This document shows, one piece after another, positions 7,326 to 15,025 of a stretch of DNA of 15,025 bases. The stretch is from Chloroflexota bacterium (lineage in GTDB: Bacteria; Chloroflexota; Limnocylindria; P2-11E), in NCBI GenBank assembly GCA_025350745.1, contig JANXXG010000087.1:1-15025 (forward strand). Reading direction: 5' to 3'. Position 1 is the stretch's first letter, and the number at the start of each line of letters is the position of its first letter. The translations under genes were made by a program, and so were the position numbers. The notes under the pieces were generated by a model. That model searched no databases and was not told the DNA's origin. It was given only the letters and a program-made list of their open reading frames with translations.

Positions 7326-9767
7326 ATGCGCCGCCGTTGGCCGTTGGTGAGCATTCCGGTGGTCTACGCGGTGGCCGTGTACCTCGCTCTGCTCGCCTCG
7401 CGATCGCGCGGCGACAGTGCGGAGATCCTCGTCCTCGTCATCGGCGTGAGCGTTGCCGTCGGGGTGCTCGCCTGGCGATTCGCCGAGCGTCTCGAGTCCG
7501 CCCGGGCCCTCGCGGAGCGCGGGCAGGCCGAGCTCGCGCTGGTCGGCAAGCTGGCGGCGGGACTGTCTGGTCCACTCGATCCGGCCGAGGTGGCGACGCA
7601 GTACCTGGATGCGGTCGCGGACGCTCTGCCCCCGACGTCGGTCGCGACACTCCTCCAGTACGAAGAAGCGACAGAGTCGATCCGGATCCTCGCCCAGCAC
7701 GGACGGGCCGTCGCTGAGGCGACCGGCACCATCTACCCGGTGGCCATCCTGCCGGCCGGGATGCGCGCGAAGATCATCGGAGAGCAGCGGAGCTACGTGA
7801 TCGACGACACGACGCAGGACCCCGAGTGGCCAGTGTTCGCGACAGCGGTGCCGCTGGCGGCCCGGGCTCGGACGTTCGCCGCGATGCCGCTGGTCTCGCG
7901 CTCGCGCCTCATCGGGTCACTCGTGATCTCGGACCCGCGACCACGGGGCATCGATCGCGACCAGCTTCAGATCGTCGCGCTGCTGCTGCAGTACGCGGCA
8001 GGCGCCCTCCACAACGCGCTCTCGATCGCGGAAGCCGACGAACGAGCCGACCGCGAGGCGGTCGCCAACCGGATCGCGCAGCGTCTGTATTCGGACCTGG
8101 ACCCGAGCACCGTCGTCCGCTCGGCTCTCGAAGCGCTCGGGGCCGAGCTCAAGGTCTCGCGCGTGCTCGTGGCCTCTCGCGACGAGCATGGTGAGATAAA
8201 GGTGATCCACACCTGGTCGGCCGAAGGCGTGGAACCGATCCCCGTCGGGACGCGCGGCGAGCTCCCGCTCGCGATGCTCGCCGCGCGAGAAGGCCGGACC
8301 ATCGCGGTGCGCGACGCCGAGCACGACCCGCGACTGGCCGATCCGGCTCTCGGCGGTCACCGCTTCATCGACCGCGGGACGCGGGCCGGCATCGCGACCC
8401 CGATCGGTCTGGGCGGGCAGCTCACCGGCGTGCTCGTCCTGCATCAGGTCGGCGCGTCGCGGGCCTGGACGGTGCAGGACATCCGCCTCCTCGAGACGAT
8501 CGCCCGGGAGCTCCGGACAGCCCTTGAGGCCGCGAACCTGCTCGAGGCCCGGAGGCGGGAGAGTGAGCGGATGCTGGCACTGCATCACGCCTCATCACTG
8601 GTCGCCGGCGAAATGGATCCGAGCGAGGTCCTCGGCGAGATCCTGGACGCAACGGCCGCCCTCCTGGGGCGCGGCGTCGCCGCGCTCTATCGCTGGGACG
8701 ACCGCGCCCAGGTGCTCCGTCTGGCCGAGGACGTGCGCGCCGCGCCTGGCACCGCCAAGGTGATCGGGGCCGGCGTAGGAGTCGGCGGGCAGGCATTCGC
8801 GTCGGGCACGCCCGTCATCGTCAATAACTACGCCGAATGGGTGCACGCGGCGCCCGCCAACGTCGCGGCGGGGTGGCGCGCAGCAGTTTCCGTCCCCCTC
8901 GTCCGGGCCGGACAGCGCCTCGGGGTCCTGACCGTTGGAGCAACGGATCGGCACACCCGCTTCGACGATGAGGACGCCCGGCTGCTCGGACTCTTCGGCG
9001 ACCAGGTCGCCGCGGCGCTCGGGACCGCTGAGCTTGTGGCCCAGCAACGGAAGGCCGTGCAGCAGCTCGAGCGCCTGAACGCCGCCAAGAGCGACTTCGT
9101 CTCCATCGTGAGCCATGAGTTCCGAACGCCCCTCACCGGCATCCAGGGCTTCAGCGAGCTCATCCGCGACGAGGAGCTGTCGGTCGAGGAGGTGAAGGAG
9201 TACGCCGGTGACATCAACACCGACGCGCAGCGGCTGAACCGCATGATCACCGAGATGCTCGACCTCGACCGGATGGAGTCCGGCCGCATGACCCTCAACG
9301 TGGAGCGTGTCGACCTCAATGCCGTCCTCGCGGAGGCGGCCGGGCGGCTGGCCCAGGGGGCGCCACGCCATCCGATCCGGCTGCAGCTCGATCCGATGCT
9401 CCCGTTGGTCGACCTCGACCGGGACAAGATGAGCCAGGTGATGCTGAACCTCCTGAGCAACGCCGTGAAGTACTCACCCGATGGCGGCGAGATCACGATC
9501 ACGACCCGCATCGAGGGGGAGATGGTCCACGTATTCGTTCGCGATGCGGGTCTCGGCATCCCCGCGGATTCGCTCGAGAAGGTCTTCGATCGCTACTCGC
9601 GGCTCGAATCGGGCGCCACGCGGTACATCCAGGGGACCGGTCTCGGGTTGCCCATCACGCGGCAGATCGTCGAGATGCAGGGCGGCCGGGCGTGGGTGGA
9701 GAGCACCGTCGGCGAAGGATCCGTCTTTCAGTTCACACTGCCGCTCAGCGCTGTCGCGAGCATCTAG
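7326..9767 (+). CDS. Membrane-bound sensor histidine kinase with three GAF domains
   Basis: This 813-residue kinase probably heads the signalling operon. Two hydrophobic helices (about 7-24 and 32-50) with only a short loop between them anchor it, so sensing is most likely cytoplasmic through three successive GAF domains (about 84-232, 257-402 and 428-568). Each ends in the usual strand-and-helix pattern, for example [16 protein letters not shown] and [17 protein letters not shown] short coiled linker leads to the HisKA dimerisation domain with phospho-acceptor His597 in SHEFRTPL. The ATPase domain has N-box [11 protein letters not shown] (Asn712), G1 DAGLGI (740-745) and G2 GTGLGL (770-775). 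All catalytic motifs are intact. The ligand bound by the GAF domains cannot be told. The next gene starts 9 bases later and encodes a receiver, its likely partner. The leaderless TAGCAT element supports the ATG start. Confidence 0.95.
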   Translation: MRRRWPLVSIPVVYAVAVYLALLASRSRGDSAEILVLVIGVSVAVGVLAWRFAERLESARALAERGQAELALVGKLAAGLSGPLDPAEVATQYLDAVADALPPTSVATLLQYEEATESIRILAQHGRAVAEATGTIYPVAILPAGMRAKIIGEQRSYVIDDTTQDPEWPVFATAVPLAARARTFAAMPLVSRSRLIGSLVISDPRPRGIDRDQLQIVALLLQYAAGALHNALSIAEADERADREAVANRIAQRLYSDLDPSTVVRSALEALGAELKVSRVLVASRDEHGEIKVIHTWSAEGVEPIPVGTRGELPLAMLAAREGRTIAVRDAEHDPRLADPALGGHRFIDRGTRAGIATPIGLGGQLTGVLVLHQVGASRAWTVQDIRLLETIARELRTALEAANLLEARRRESERMLALHHASSLVAGEMDPSEVLGEILDATAALLGRGVAALYRWDDRAQVLRLAEDVRAAPGTAKVIGAGVGVGGQAFASGTPVIVNNYAEWVHAAPANVAAGWRAAVSVPLVRAGQRLGVLTVGATDRHTRFDDEDARLLGLFGDQVAAALGTAELVAQQRKAVQQLERLNAAKSDFVSIVSHEFRTPLTGIQGFSELIRDEELSVEEVKEYAGDINTDAQRLNRMITEMLDLDRMESGRMTLNVERVDLNAVLAEAAGRLAQGAPRHPIRLQLDPMLPLVDLDRDKMSQVMLNLLSNAVKYSPDGGEITITTRIEGEMVHVFVRDAGLGIPADSLEKVFDRYSRLESGATRYIQGTGLGLPITRQIVEMQGGRAWVESTVGEGSVFQFTLPLSAVASI

Positions 9768-9776
9768 GAGGACCTG

Positions 9777-10148
9777 ATGGCGAGGATCGTGTTCTGCGAA
9801 GATGACCCCATGATCCAGAAGCTCGTCCGCGCAGCCCTGCGCGACTCGGGCCACGACCTGCATCTGGCCTCGGACGGCGAAGAGGGCCTGGCCCTCATCC
9901 GGACCCTGCGTCCCGACCTCGTGTTCAGCGACGTGTCCATGCGGAAGATGGACGGCTATCAGCTGGGCGACGCGCTGAAGGCGTCACCCGACACCGCGGC
10001 CATCCCGCTGGTGTTCGTCACGGCATCGGTGCAGCGCTCCCAGATCGAGGAAGCGACGAAGCATGGCGGCGAGAGTGTCCTCCCGAAGCCGTTCACGATG
10101 GCTGAGCTCCGGGCGAAGGTCGCCGAGCTCCTTTCGGCGGGACACTAG
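9777..10148 (+). CDS. Stand-alone response regulator receiver protein (CheY-like)
   Basis: This 123-residue protein is a single receiver domain with no output domain. It has the complete active site: acidic Asp9 and Asp10, phospho-acceptor Asp52 in VFSDVSM, Thr82 in VFVTAS and Lys104 in LPKPF. It should be phosphorylated by the adjacent kinase and act by protein contact, or pass phosphate on in a relay. The start is firm: AGGAGG, overlapping the kinase stop codon, lies 5 bases before the ATG. The next gene begins 2 bases after its stop. Confidence 0.94.
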   Translation: MARIVFCEDDPMIQKLVRAALRDSGHDLHLASDGEEGLALIRTLRPDLVFSDVSMRKMDGYQLGDALKASPDTAAIPLVFVTASVQRSQIEEATKHGGESVLPKPFTMAELRAKVAELLSAGH

Positions 10149-10150
10149 CG

Positions 10151-11299
10151 GTGGCCGGCGAGCGCATCCTCGTCGTCGACGACGAGGGTCAGATCCGCAA
10201 GCTCCTCCAGGCGACGCTCCAGCGTCACGGGTATGTGGTCTCCACGGCGGAGGACGGGTATGAGGCGCTCCGCGAGATCAGGAAGGCGCCACCGCACCTG
10301 GTCATCACCGACGTCGCGATGCCGAATCTCAATGGACTGGAGCTGACGCGCCGCCTCCGCGCGGAGGCAGCGACCGCGCGGCTCCCGATCATCATGCTGT
10401 CCGCCCGGAAGCAGGCCGACGACATCCTCGCCGGCTACGCGCAGGGTGCCGATGAGTACATCGCGAAGCCGGTCGAGCTGGCGGTCCTCGCGGCGAAGGT
10501 GGAGCTCCTCCTACGCCGCTCGACCGAGGCGGACGCCAAAGCCGGCGCCGGGCGGCGCGCCGGGCGGGTGTGCGTGTTCCTGCACGGCAAGGGCGGCGTC
10601 GGATCCACGACCCTTGTGGTGAACGGAGCGATCGCTCTCGCCAGCACGATGATCTATCGGGTCGCGCTCCTCGATCTGTCACTCGAGTTCGCCAACTGCG
10701 GGATGCTGATGGATCTGAAGCCGCCGCGGACCCTCGCGGACCTCTCGGACGTCCGGATCGCGGACATGAGCGACGACCTGTTCGACCTCTTCGTGGCTCC
10801 GCATCCGAGCGGCGTGCGGCTGGTGACCGGCTCCGACAGCCCCGAGCTCGCCGAGCTCGCCACCGTCTCGGCAGTGCACCATGCGCTCGAGCGCCTTCGG
10901 TCGTCGGCGGATTACGTGCTCGTGGACTGCGCTGCGACCTTCACCCAGCACACGCTTGCGGCCGTCGACGCGGCGGACGTCATCGCGGTCGTCACGACGC
11001 CACACCTCGCCTCGATGAAGGCTTCGCTCGACATCATTCGAGTCCTCGAGAAGCTCAAGATCCCGAAAGAGCGGGTGCTCCTGATCCTCAACCGCACCAC
11101 CGCCTCGGGTGTCCCGATCGAGCAGCTGAGCCGCTTCTTCGGCCGTAAGCCCGAGGTGATCATCCCGTTCACCCCACCCTTCGACGACGCGGCCGACGGC
11201 GGCAGGCCGCTCGTGATGACCGCGCCCCAGAACGTCGGCAGCGTCGTCATGCGCGATCTTGCGGCGCAGATCACGGTCGCCGCTCCGATCGCGCACTAA
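10151..11299 (+). CDS. Receiver domain fused to CpaE/TadZ-like MinD-family ATPase
   Basis: This 382-residue protein joins a full receiver domain (about 5-122) to a MinD/ParA-superfamily domain (about 139-380), the layout of CpaE/TadZ, which localise Tad pilus machinery. The receiver looks functional: Asp10, Asp11, Asp54 in VITDVAMPN, Ser84 and Lys106. The nucleotide-binding loop reads GKGGVGSTT (146-154). It keeps the signature lysine Lys147, but the usual Walker A lysine is Ser152, a departure known in CpaE/TadZ proteins. Other motifs are LLDLSLEFANCGML (switch region) and YVLVDCAATF (Walker B). GTG at 10151 follows the previous stop by 2 bases without a clear Shine-Dalgarno, which suggests coupled translation. 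No pilus genes are in the window, so a positioning or scaffold role in this signalling set is inferred, not shown. Confidence 0.88.
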   Translation: MAGERILVVDDEGQIRKLLQATLQRHGYVVSTAEDGYEALREIRKAPPHLVITDVAMPNLNGLELTRRLRAEAATARLPIIMLSARKQADDILAGYAQGADEYIAKPVELAVLAAKVELLLRRSTEADAKAGAGRRAGRVCVFLHGKGGVGSTTLVVNGAIALASTMIYRVALLDLSLEFANCGMLMDLKPPRTLADLSDVRIADMSDDLFDLFVAPHPSGVRLVTGSDSPELAELATVSAVHHALERLRSSADYVLVDCAATFTQHTLAAVDAADVIAVVTTPHLASMKASLDIIRVLEKLKIPKERVLLILNRTTASGVPIEQLSRFFGRKPEVIIPFTPPFDDAADGGRPLVMTAPQNVGSVVMRDLAAQITVAAPIAH

Positions 11300-11301
11300 C
11301 C

Positions 11302-12615
11302 GTGCGGACACGCTTTTGGGGAGTGCGCGGGTCTATCGCTGCCCCCGGCCCGGAGACCGCGCGATACGGCGGCAACACGCCGTGCGTGGAGACCAGGACC
11401 GACGACGGCACGCTGCTGATCTTCGATTGCGGCACCGGCGCGCGCAAGCTTGGGATCGCGCTGGCTCGACGCGGTCCGGTGCGGGCCCACCTCTTCATCA
11501 GCCATACCCATGCCGATCACATCCAGGGCCTGCCATTCTTCCTGCCGGCGTTCGTGCCCGGCTCGCACCTCACGGTGTATGGGCCCGCGGGCATCGACCG
11601 GTCCTTCCCCTCCGCGCTCGGCGGGCAGATGGACTATTCGTACTTCCCGGTGGCGATGGATCAGCTCGCGGCCAAGGTCGAGGTCGTGGAGCTCGCGGAG
11701 GGAGAGTTCACCATCGGCTCGATCCGCGTCCGGACCCAATTCCTGAACCACACCGCTCCGACGCTCGCGTACCGCGTGACGTCCGGTGGCGCGAGCCTCG
11801 TGTACTCCACCGATCACGAATCCCACGAGGGCGCGACCTGGCGTCCCGGCCGCGCCGAGGGCACGTACGACGATGCCGACCTGCTGCATCCCGGCGACCA
11901 GCGGCACGCCGCGTTCATGCGCGACGCGGATGTGGTCATCCACGATGCCCAATACCACGCGCCGGATTACCCCGCGAAGGCCGGCTGGGGCCACAGCACG
12001 ATCGAGTACGCCGTCGACATCGCGCGCGCCGGGAACGTCCGGCGGCTGGTGCTGTTCCACCACGATCCCAGCCGCGACGATGCCGGTATCGACGCCCTCG
12101 TCCGGGCGGCGCGGATCCGGGCCGGCGCTCTCGACGTCACCGCTGCCGCGGAGGGCGACGAGCTCGTGATCGAGGAGGCCGCCGATGACACCGCGGCGCC
12201 CGTCGAGGGCCCGCGGACCCCCACCCTCCAGACCCGCGCCCGCGTCCTGGTGGCCGACGACGACGGAACGATCCGTCAGGTCCTCAAGACCGTATTGAGC
12301 GGTGATGGGTACGAGGTGATCGAAGCTGCCGACGGCGCCGAGGCCCTGGCGCTCGCCCAGGCGGGGGCATTCGACCTGATCCTGCTCGACGTCCAGATGC
12401 CGAATCTGGACGGCCTCTCGGCCGCCCGTCAGCTCCGCGCCGATGCGAAGTTCGCCGACGTTCCGATCGTCATGCTCACCGGCCGGACGGCGGACAAGGA
12501 CATCGAGGCGGCGTTCGCGGAGGGCGTCACCGACTACATCACGAAGCCGTTCGCGGTGGCCCAGCTGCGGGCTCGGGTCCGCTCGTGGCTCTCGCGGTCG
12601 GCGGAGCGGGCCTGA
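11302..12615 (+). CDS. Metallo-beta-lactamase-fold hydrolase with C-terminal receiver domain
   Basis: The first about 290 residues are a PhnP/RNase Z-like metallo-beta-lactamase domain. It begins MRTRFWGVRGSI and has the HxHxDH metal site His68, His70, Asp72 and His73. Further likely ligands are His150, Asp171 and a histidine near the end of the domain (His231 or His253/His254). This branch hydrolyses phosphodiester-type bonds in characterised relatives; the substrate here is unknown. A linker rich in acidic residues, Ala and Pro (about 290-312) leads to an intact receiver domain (313-433) with Asp319-Asp321, phospho-acceptor Asp363 in LLLDVQMPN, Thr393 and Lys415. The natural reading is a hydrolase controlled by phosphorylation. 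GTG at 11302 follows the ATPase stop by 2 bases, placing it in the same operon as the kinase. Both halves are in one uninterrupted frame. Confidence 0.92.
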   Translation: MRTRFWGVRGSIAAPGPETARYGGNTPCVETRTDDGTLLIFDCGTGARKLGIALARRGPVRAHLFISHTHADHIQGLPFFLPAFVPGSHLTVYGPAGIDRSFPSALGGQMDYSYFPVAMDQLAAKVEVVELAEGEFTIGSIRVRTQFLNHTAPTLAYRVTSGGASLVYSTDHESHEGATWRPGRAEGTYDDADLLHPGDQRHAAFMRDADVVIHDAQYHAPDYPAKAGWGHSTIEYAVDIARAGNVRRLVLFHHDPSRDDAGIDALVRAARIRAGALDVTAAAEGDELVIEEAADDTAAPVEGPRTPTLQTRARVLVADDDGTIRQVLKTVLSGDGYEVIEAADGAEALALAQAGAFDLILLDVQMPNLDGLSAARQLRADAKFADVPIVMLTGRTADKDIEAAFAEGVTDYITKPFAVAQLRARVRSWLSRSAERA

Positions 12616-12644
12616 GGTCGGCGAGAGATCAAGGGGGTGGCGGG

Positions 12645-13655
12645 ATGAGCGAGCAGTGGACGGATCTGCAGCGGTACGTGATCGAGGAGCACTTCGAGGA
12701 ATACACGGAGGGGCGGATCTCGCGGCGCGAGCTCCTCAAGCGGGTCTCGTACATCACGGGGGGGACGCTCGCATCGCTTGCGGCGCTCTCCGCGCTTGGC
12801 TGTAACGTCGATCAGCCGCGCGCGCTCGGGAGCGCGGCGGCCAGCGCGGCCGCAACGCCGAAGCCGGCATCCCCGCAGCCGAACGTGCCGTTCGCGACGC
12901 CACCGGCGACCGCGTCGACAGATCCGGTGACCGTCACGCCGACCGACCCGCGGCTACGGAAAGCCAACTCGGTCTCCATCCCGTCCGGCGACGGGAAGGC
13001 CACGCTGATCGGCTACGAGGCATACCCCGCGACCCCGCGGGGCGGCGGCGTGCTCGTCATGCACGAGAACACCGGGCTCTCGGAGCACATCAAGGACGTT
13101 ATCCGGCGCGTCGCGACCGCGGGGTACGCCGGCTTCGGGATCGACCTGCTGTCACGGCAGGGCGGCGCGGAAAAGCTCGGTGGTGGCTACTCGGGCGCGC
13201 TGGCCAACACCACCGTGGACCAGATGAACGCTGACCTGATGACGGCGGTCGCGTATCTGCAGTCGAAGGCGGGGGACGGCTATGCGCCGGCGAAGATCGG
13301 CGCGGTCGGCTTCTGTTTCGGTGGCGGGACCACGTGGAACCTCGTCATCGCCGGCGCGCCGCTCGCGGCCGCGGTGCCGTTCTACGGACCGCTTCCGTCG
13401 AAGGCCGAGGGCCTTGCCACGACGAAAGCTGCGGTGCTCGCCATCTACGCGGAGCAGGACACCCGCATCACCGCGAGCTGGCCCACCGCGGAAGAGCAGC
13501 TCAAGAAGAGCGGGTCGCCGTACGCGACGAAGGTCGAGCCCGGCGTGGGGCATGCGTTCCACAACGACACGAACGGGCCGACGCGCTACGGGCCGGCGCA
13601 GGCGCAGGACGCCTGGGTGGCCACGATCGAGTGGTTCCGGAAGTATCTCGGCTAG
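12645..13655 (+). CDS. Exported dienelactone-hydrolase-family lipoprotein
   Basis: This 336-residue alpha/beta hydrolase has the cysteine triad of dienelactone hydrolases: Cys224 in GFCFGGG, Asp272 in AEQDTR and His303 in GVGHAFHN. Glu141 in MHENTG matches the conserved active-site glutamate of the family. The N-terminus holds SRRELLKR (26-33), close to a Tat twin-arginine motif, then a hydrophobic stretch ending in SALGC (Cys53), a weak lipobox. A low-complexity Ala/Pro/Thr/Ser linker (about 60-100) precedes the enzyme domain. It is therefore probably anchored outside the cytoplasmic membrane. The substrate is unknown, since the family includes many esterases of unclear role. ATG at 12645 has the purine-rich AAGGGGGTGG upstream and lies 29 bases after the hydrolase-receiver stop. 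The frame is open 60 bases further upstream, but that part overlaps the previous gene. Confidence 0.88.
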   Translation: MSEQWTDLQRYVIEEHFEEYTEGRISRRELLKRVSYITGGTLASLAALSALGCNVDQPRALGSAAASAAATPKPASPQPNVPFATPPATASTDPVTVTPTDPRLRKANSVSIPSGDGKATLIGYEAYPATPRGGGVLVMHENTGLSEHIKDVIRRVATAGYAGFGIDLLSRQGGAEKLGGGYSGALANTTVDQMNADLMTAVAYLQSKAGDGYAPAKIGAVGFCFGGGTTWNLVIAGAPLAAAVPFYGPLPSKAEGLATTKAAVLAIYAEQDTRITASWPTAEEQLKKSGSPYATKVEPGVGHAFHNDTNGPTRYGPAQAQDAWVATIEWFRKYLG

Positions 13656-13670
13656 GTGGTCCCCGACATG

Positions 13671-13745
13671 ACATAGCTGACGGTTGTCACTAGATCCCGG
13701 CCGCCATCACATCGCTGACATCGTTACCGCCAGCACATTGCTGAC
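13671..13745 (+). repeat. Three direct repeats ACATnGCTGAC (probable transposase-binding sites)
   Basis: The copies are ACATAGCTGAC (13671-13681), ACATCGCTGAC (13709-13719) and ACATTGCTGAC (13735-13745), identical except for the fifth base. Start-to-start distances are 38 and 26 bases. A TGACA/TGTCA inverted pair flanks the first copy. Arrays of this kind at a transposon end usually bind the transposase. Confidence 0.7.
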
Positions 13746-13815
13746 AACACCGACCGGCTGAGGTCGCGTCGCTTTCTAGCCTTCACGACGGAAACGCACC
13801 GTCGAGGAGGACGCA

Positions 13816-15025
13816 ATGGATGAGGAAGAGCGCCGGCGCCGTGCGATCGCGGCGCTCGGCGCGGGCCGTCGACCGGGCGAGGTCTGCGCCGAGTTTGGGC
13901 GCAGCCGCGAGTGGTTGGCGAAGTGGCAGCGTCGCTTCGCCGAGTCGGGTGCGGGCGGACTGCGCGAGCGATCGCGCGCGCCCAAGCGTCAGGCGCGGCA
14001 GACGGCGCCGGCGGTCGTCCGCGCGGTGTTGCGGGCTCGAGACCGCCTCGAGCGACGGCGGACGTTCAAAGGAGCGGGAGCAGACGCGGTCGCCTGGGAA
14101 CTCGAGCTCGCCCGGGTCCGGCCACGGCCGGCCCTGCGGACGATCGAGCGGATCCTCCAGCGCGCCGGGCGGACCGCTCGGCGCGGGCCGGTCGCGCACG
14201 AGCGCAGTGGCGCGGCGTACCCCGCGCCGCGGGCCGACCGACCGGGAGACCTGCAGGAAACCGATCTGGTCGGGCCGCGGCACCTGCGCACGCCGCGCGG
14301 ACCGGTGCGGTTCTACGGCTTCCACACCGTCGACGTCGGCGGTGGTGGCGTTGCGACCTGGCAGGGACCAGACAAGAGCGGCGAGAGCTTCTGCCAGTAC
14401 CTCGCCGAGTGCGCCTGGGCCCGGTTGGGTCTTCCGAAGATCTGGCAGGTCGACAACGAGACCACCATCGCCGGATACCCCGGCCGGCCGTTCACCCCGC
14501 CGGTCCGGCTCGCCCTGCTCCTTGGCATCGAGGTGCGATTCATCCCCGAGGGCGAGCCCGGCCGCAACGCCGACATCGAGAGCTTCAATGCCCTCTGGCA
14601 GGACCGCGTGCTGCGGCGGTTCGCGACCCCGAGCCTCGCCCGGCTGGCCACCGTTTCCGATCGCTTCGAGCGCTGGTTCATGGACGAGCGCCCACACCCC
14701 AAGCTCTCGCTCGCCCGCCACGGCACGCGCTTCCCGAGCGCGTTCCTCGCCGCGCAGGACGGCGCGCTGCCGCGGATCCCGGCGGCCTTCAGCCTCGATC
14801 GGTATCGCGATCGCTCCGGCGAGCTGCGCTTGCCGCTGGCGCGCGGGCGGATCAGCTGGGTCCGCCGGGCCGACGATCGCGGGACCGTCGCGCTGCTCGG
14901 GCGCCGGCTGCCGCTCGGCCGAGCCGCGGCGAACGAGTACGTCGTGGCGACGCTCTCGACCGCGCGTGGTGAGATCGCCGTGCGGAGTGGCGCGCTCGGG
15001 CCCAAGCACTTCAACTTCCCCGTGC
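13816..15025 (+). CDS. DDE transposase/integrase, IS481-like (C-terminus cut by window edge)
   Basis: At least 403 residues are present, open to the window edge. The N-terminus is a helix-turn-helix region (about 5-60; PGEVCAEFGRSREWLAKWQ looks like the recognition part), with a second DNA-binding segment around 62-118. The rve catalytic core follows, with Asp150 in LQETDLVGP, Asp213 in WQVDNET and Glu255 in NADIESFNALWQ, which fits a DDE triad. A C-terminal beta-rich region begins near 345. GAGGAGG stands 5 bases before the ATG at 13816, giving a firm start. The triad is intact over the visible part, so the enzyme may be active. The family name is by pattern and could be a neighbouring rve-type group instead. 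Confidence 0.87.
   Translation, partial: MDEEERRRRAIAALGAGRRPGEVCAEFGRSREWLAKWQRRFAESGAGGLRERSRAPKRQARQTAPAVVRAVLRARDRLERRRTFKGAGADAVAWELELARVRPRPALRTIERILQRAGRTARRGPVAHERSGAAYPAPRADRPGDLQETDLVGPRHLRTPRGPVRFYGFHTVDVGGGGVATWQGPDKSGESFCQYLAECAWARLGLPKIWQVDNETTIAGYPGRPFTPPVRLALLLGIEVRFIPEGEPGRNADIESFNALWQDRVLRRFATPSLARLATVSDRFERWFMDERPHPKLSLARHGTRFPSAFLAAQDGALPRIPAAFSLDRYRDRSGELRLPLARGRISWVRRADDRGTVALLGRRLPLGRAAANEYVVATLSTARGEIAVRSGALGPKHFNFPV

Larger units (their letters stand above)
13660..15025 (+). mobile_element. Insertion element, left part only (IS481-like/rve transposase)
   Basis: A DDE transposase gene is preceded by a repeat-rich stretch of about 90 bases that looks like a transposon end. 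The left boundary is approximate, somewhere between the hydrolase stop at 13655 and the first repeat at 13671. The right end lies beyond the window, so terminal inverted repeats and target duplication cannot be checked. The upstream hydrolase gene is intact, so the element landed in the intergenic space. Confidence 0.65.

Noticed and set aside
7254-7700. Upstream extension of the clpP frame over the start of the histidine kinase
   Set aside because: ClpP homologues begin near the LVPMVVEQ segment. The extension is antisense to the kinase and has no similarity to any ClpP propeptide I know.
13656-13815. Possible small CRISPR-like array in the repeats upstream of the transposase
   Set aside because: Repeats are only 11 bases, spacing is uneven (38 and 26 bases), there are three copies, and no cas genes are near. 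A transposon end explains them better.
13783-15009. Minus-strand open frame opposite the transposase
   Set aside because: The plus-strand frame has an intact DDE triad, a helix-turn-helix region and a strong ribosome binding site. The minus-strand product is Arg/Ala/Pro-rich noise.

Overview
The window is a GC-rich stretch of bacterial chromosome. The organism is probably a member of the Chloroflexota (a Limnocylindria or Thermomicrobia-like lineage) or a similar high-GC Gram-positive-type bacterium. This is inferred from several traits: very high GC, a single clpP abutting clpX, lipoproteins, GTG and TTG starts, TANNNT hexamers placed as for leaderless mRNAs, and GAF-rich signalling proteins. 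No 16S rRNA or other taxonomic marker is present, so the assignment is tentative.

Left half, all on the minus strand and read right to left from about 7.23 kb. clpP and clpX are directly adjacent (TAA|ATG) and encode the ClpXP protease. A small single-domain cupin follows with what looks like its own leaderless promoter. Next comes a complete ABC importer: lipoprotein binding protein, double-domain permease and ATPase, joined by 4-base stop/start overlaps. It is of the ferric-iron/phosphonate/thiamine class, but the binding protein lacks the iron-binding dityrosine, so the ligand is open. The left edge cuts a membrane protein with about six helices and a GAF domain.

Right half, all on the plus strand from 7.33 kb. 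A compact signalling operon encodes a three-GAF histidine kinase, a stand-alone receiver protein, a receiver-CpaE/TadZ-like ATPase fusion and a metallo-beta-lactamase-fold hydrolase fused to a C-terminal receiver. One kinase is thus placed to phosphorylate three receivers with very different outputs. A dienelactone-hydrolase-type lipoprotein with a Tat-like leader follows 29 bases later. The two halves diverge from a 93-base promoter region (7233-7325) holding two short perfect dyads.

Right edge (about 13.66-15.03 kb). A DDE transposase of the IS481/rve type runs off the window. Upstream of it are three copies of an ACATnGCTGAC repeat, which look like transposase-binding sites at the left end of an insertion element.

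No rRNA, tRNA, CRISPR array or phage module was seen. No gene-free stretch exceeds about 160 bases.
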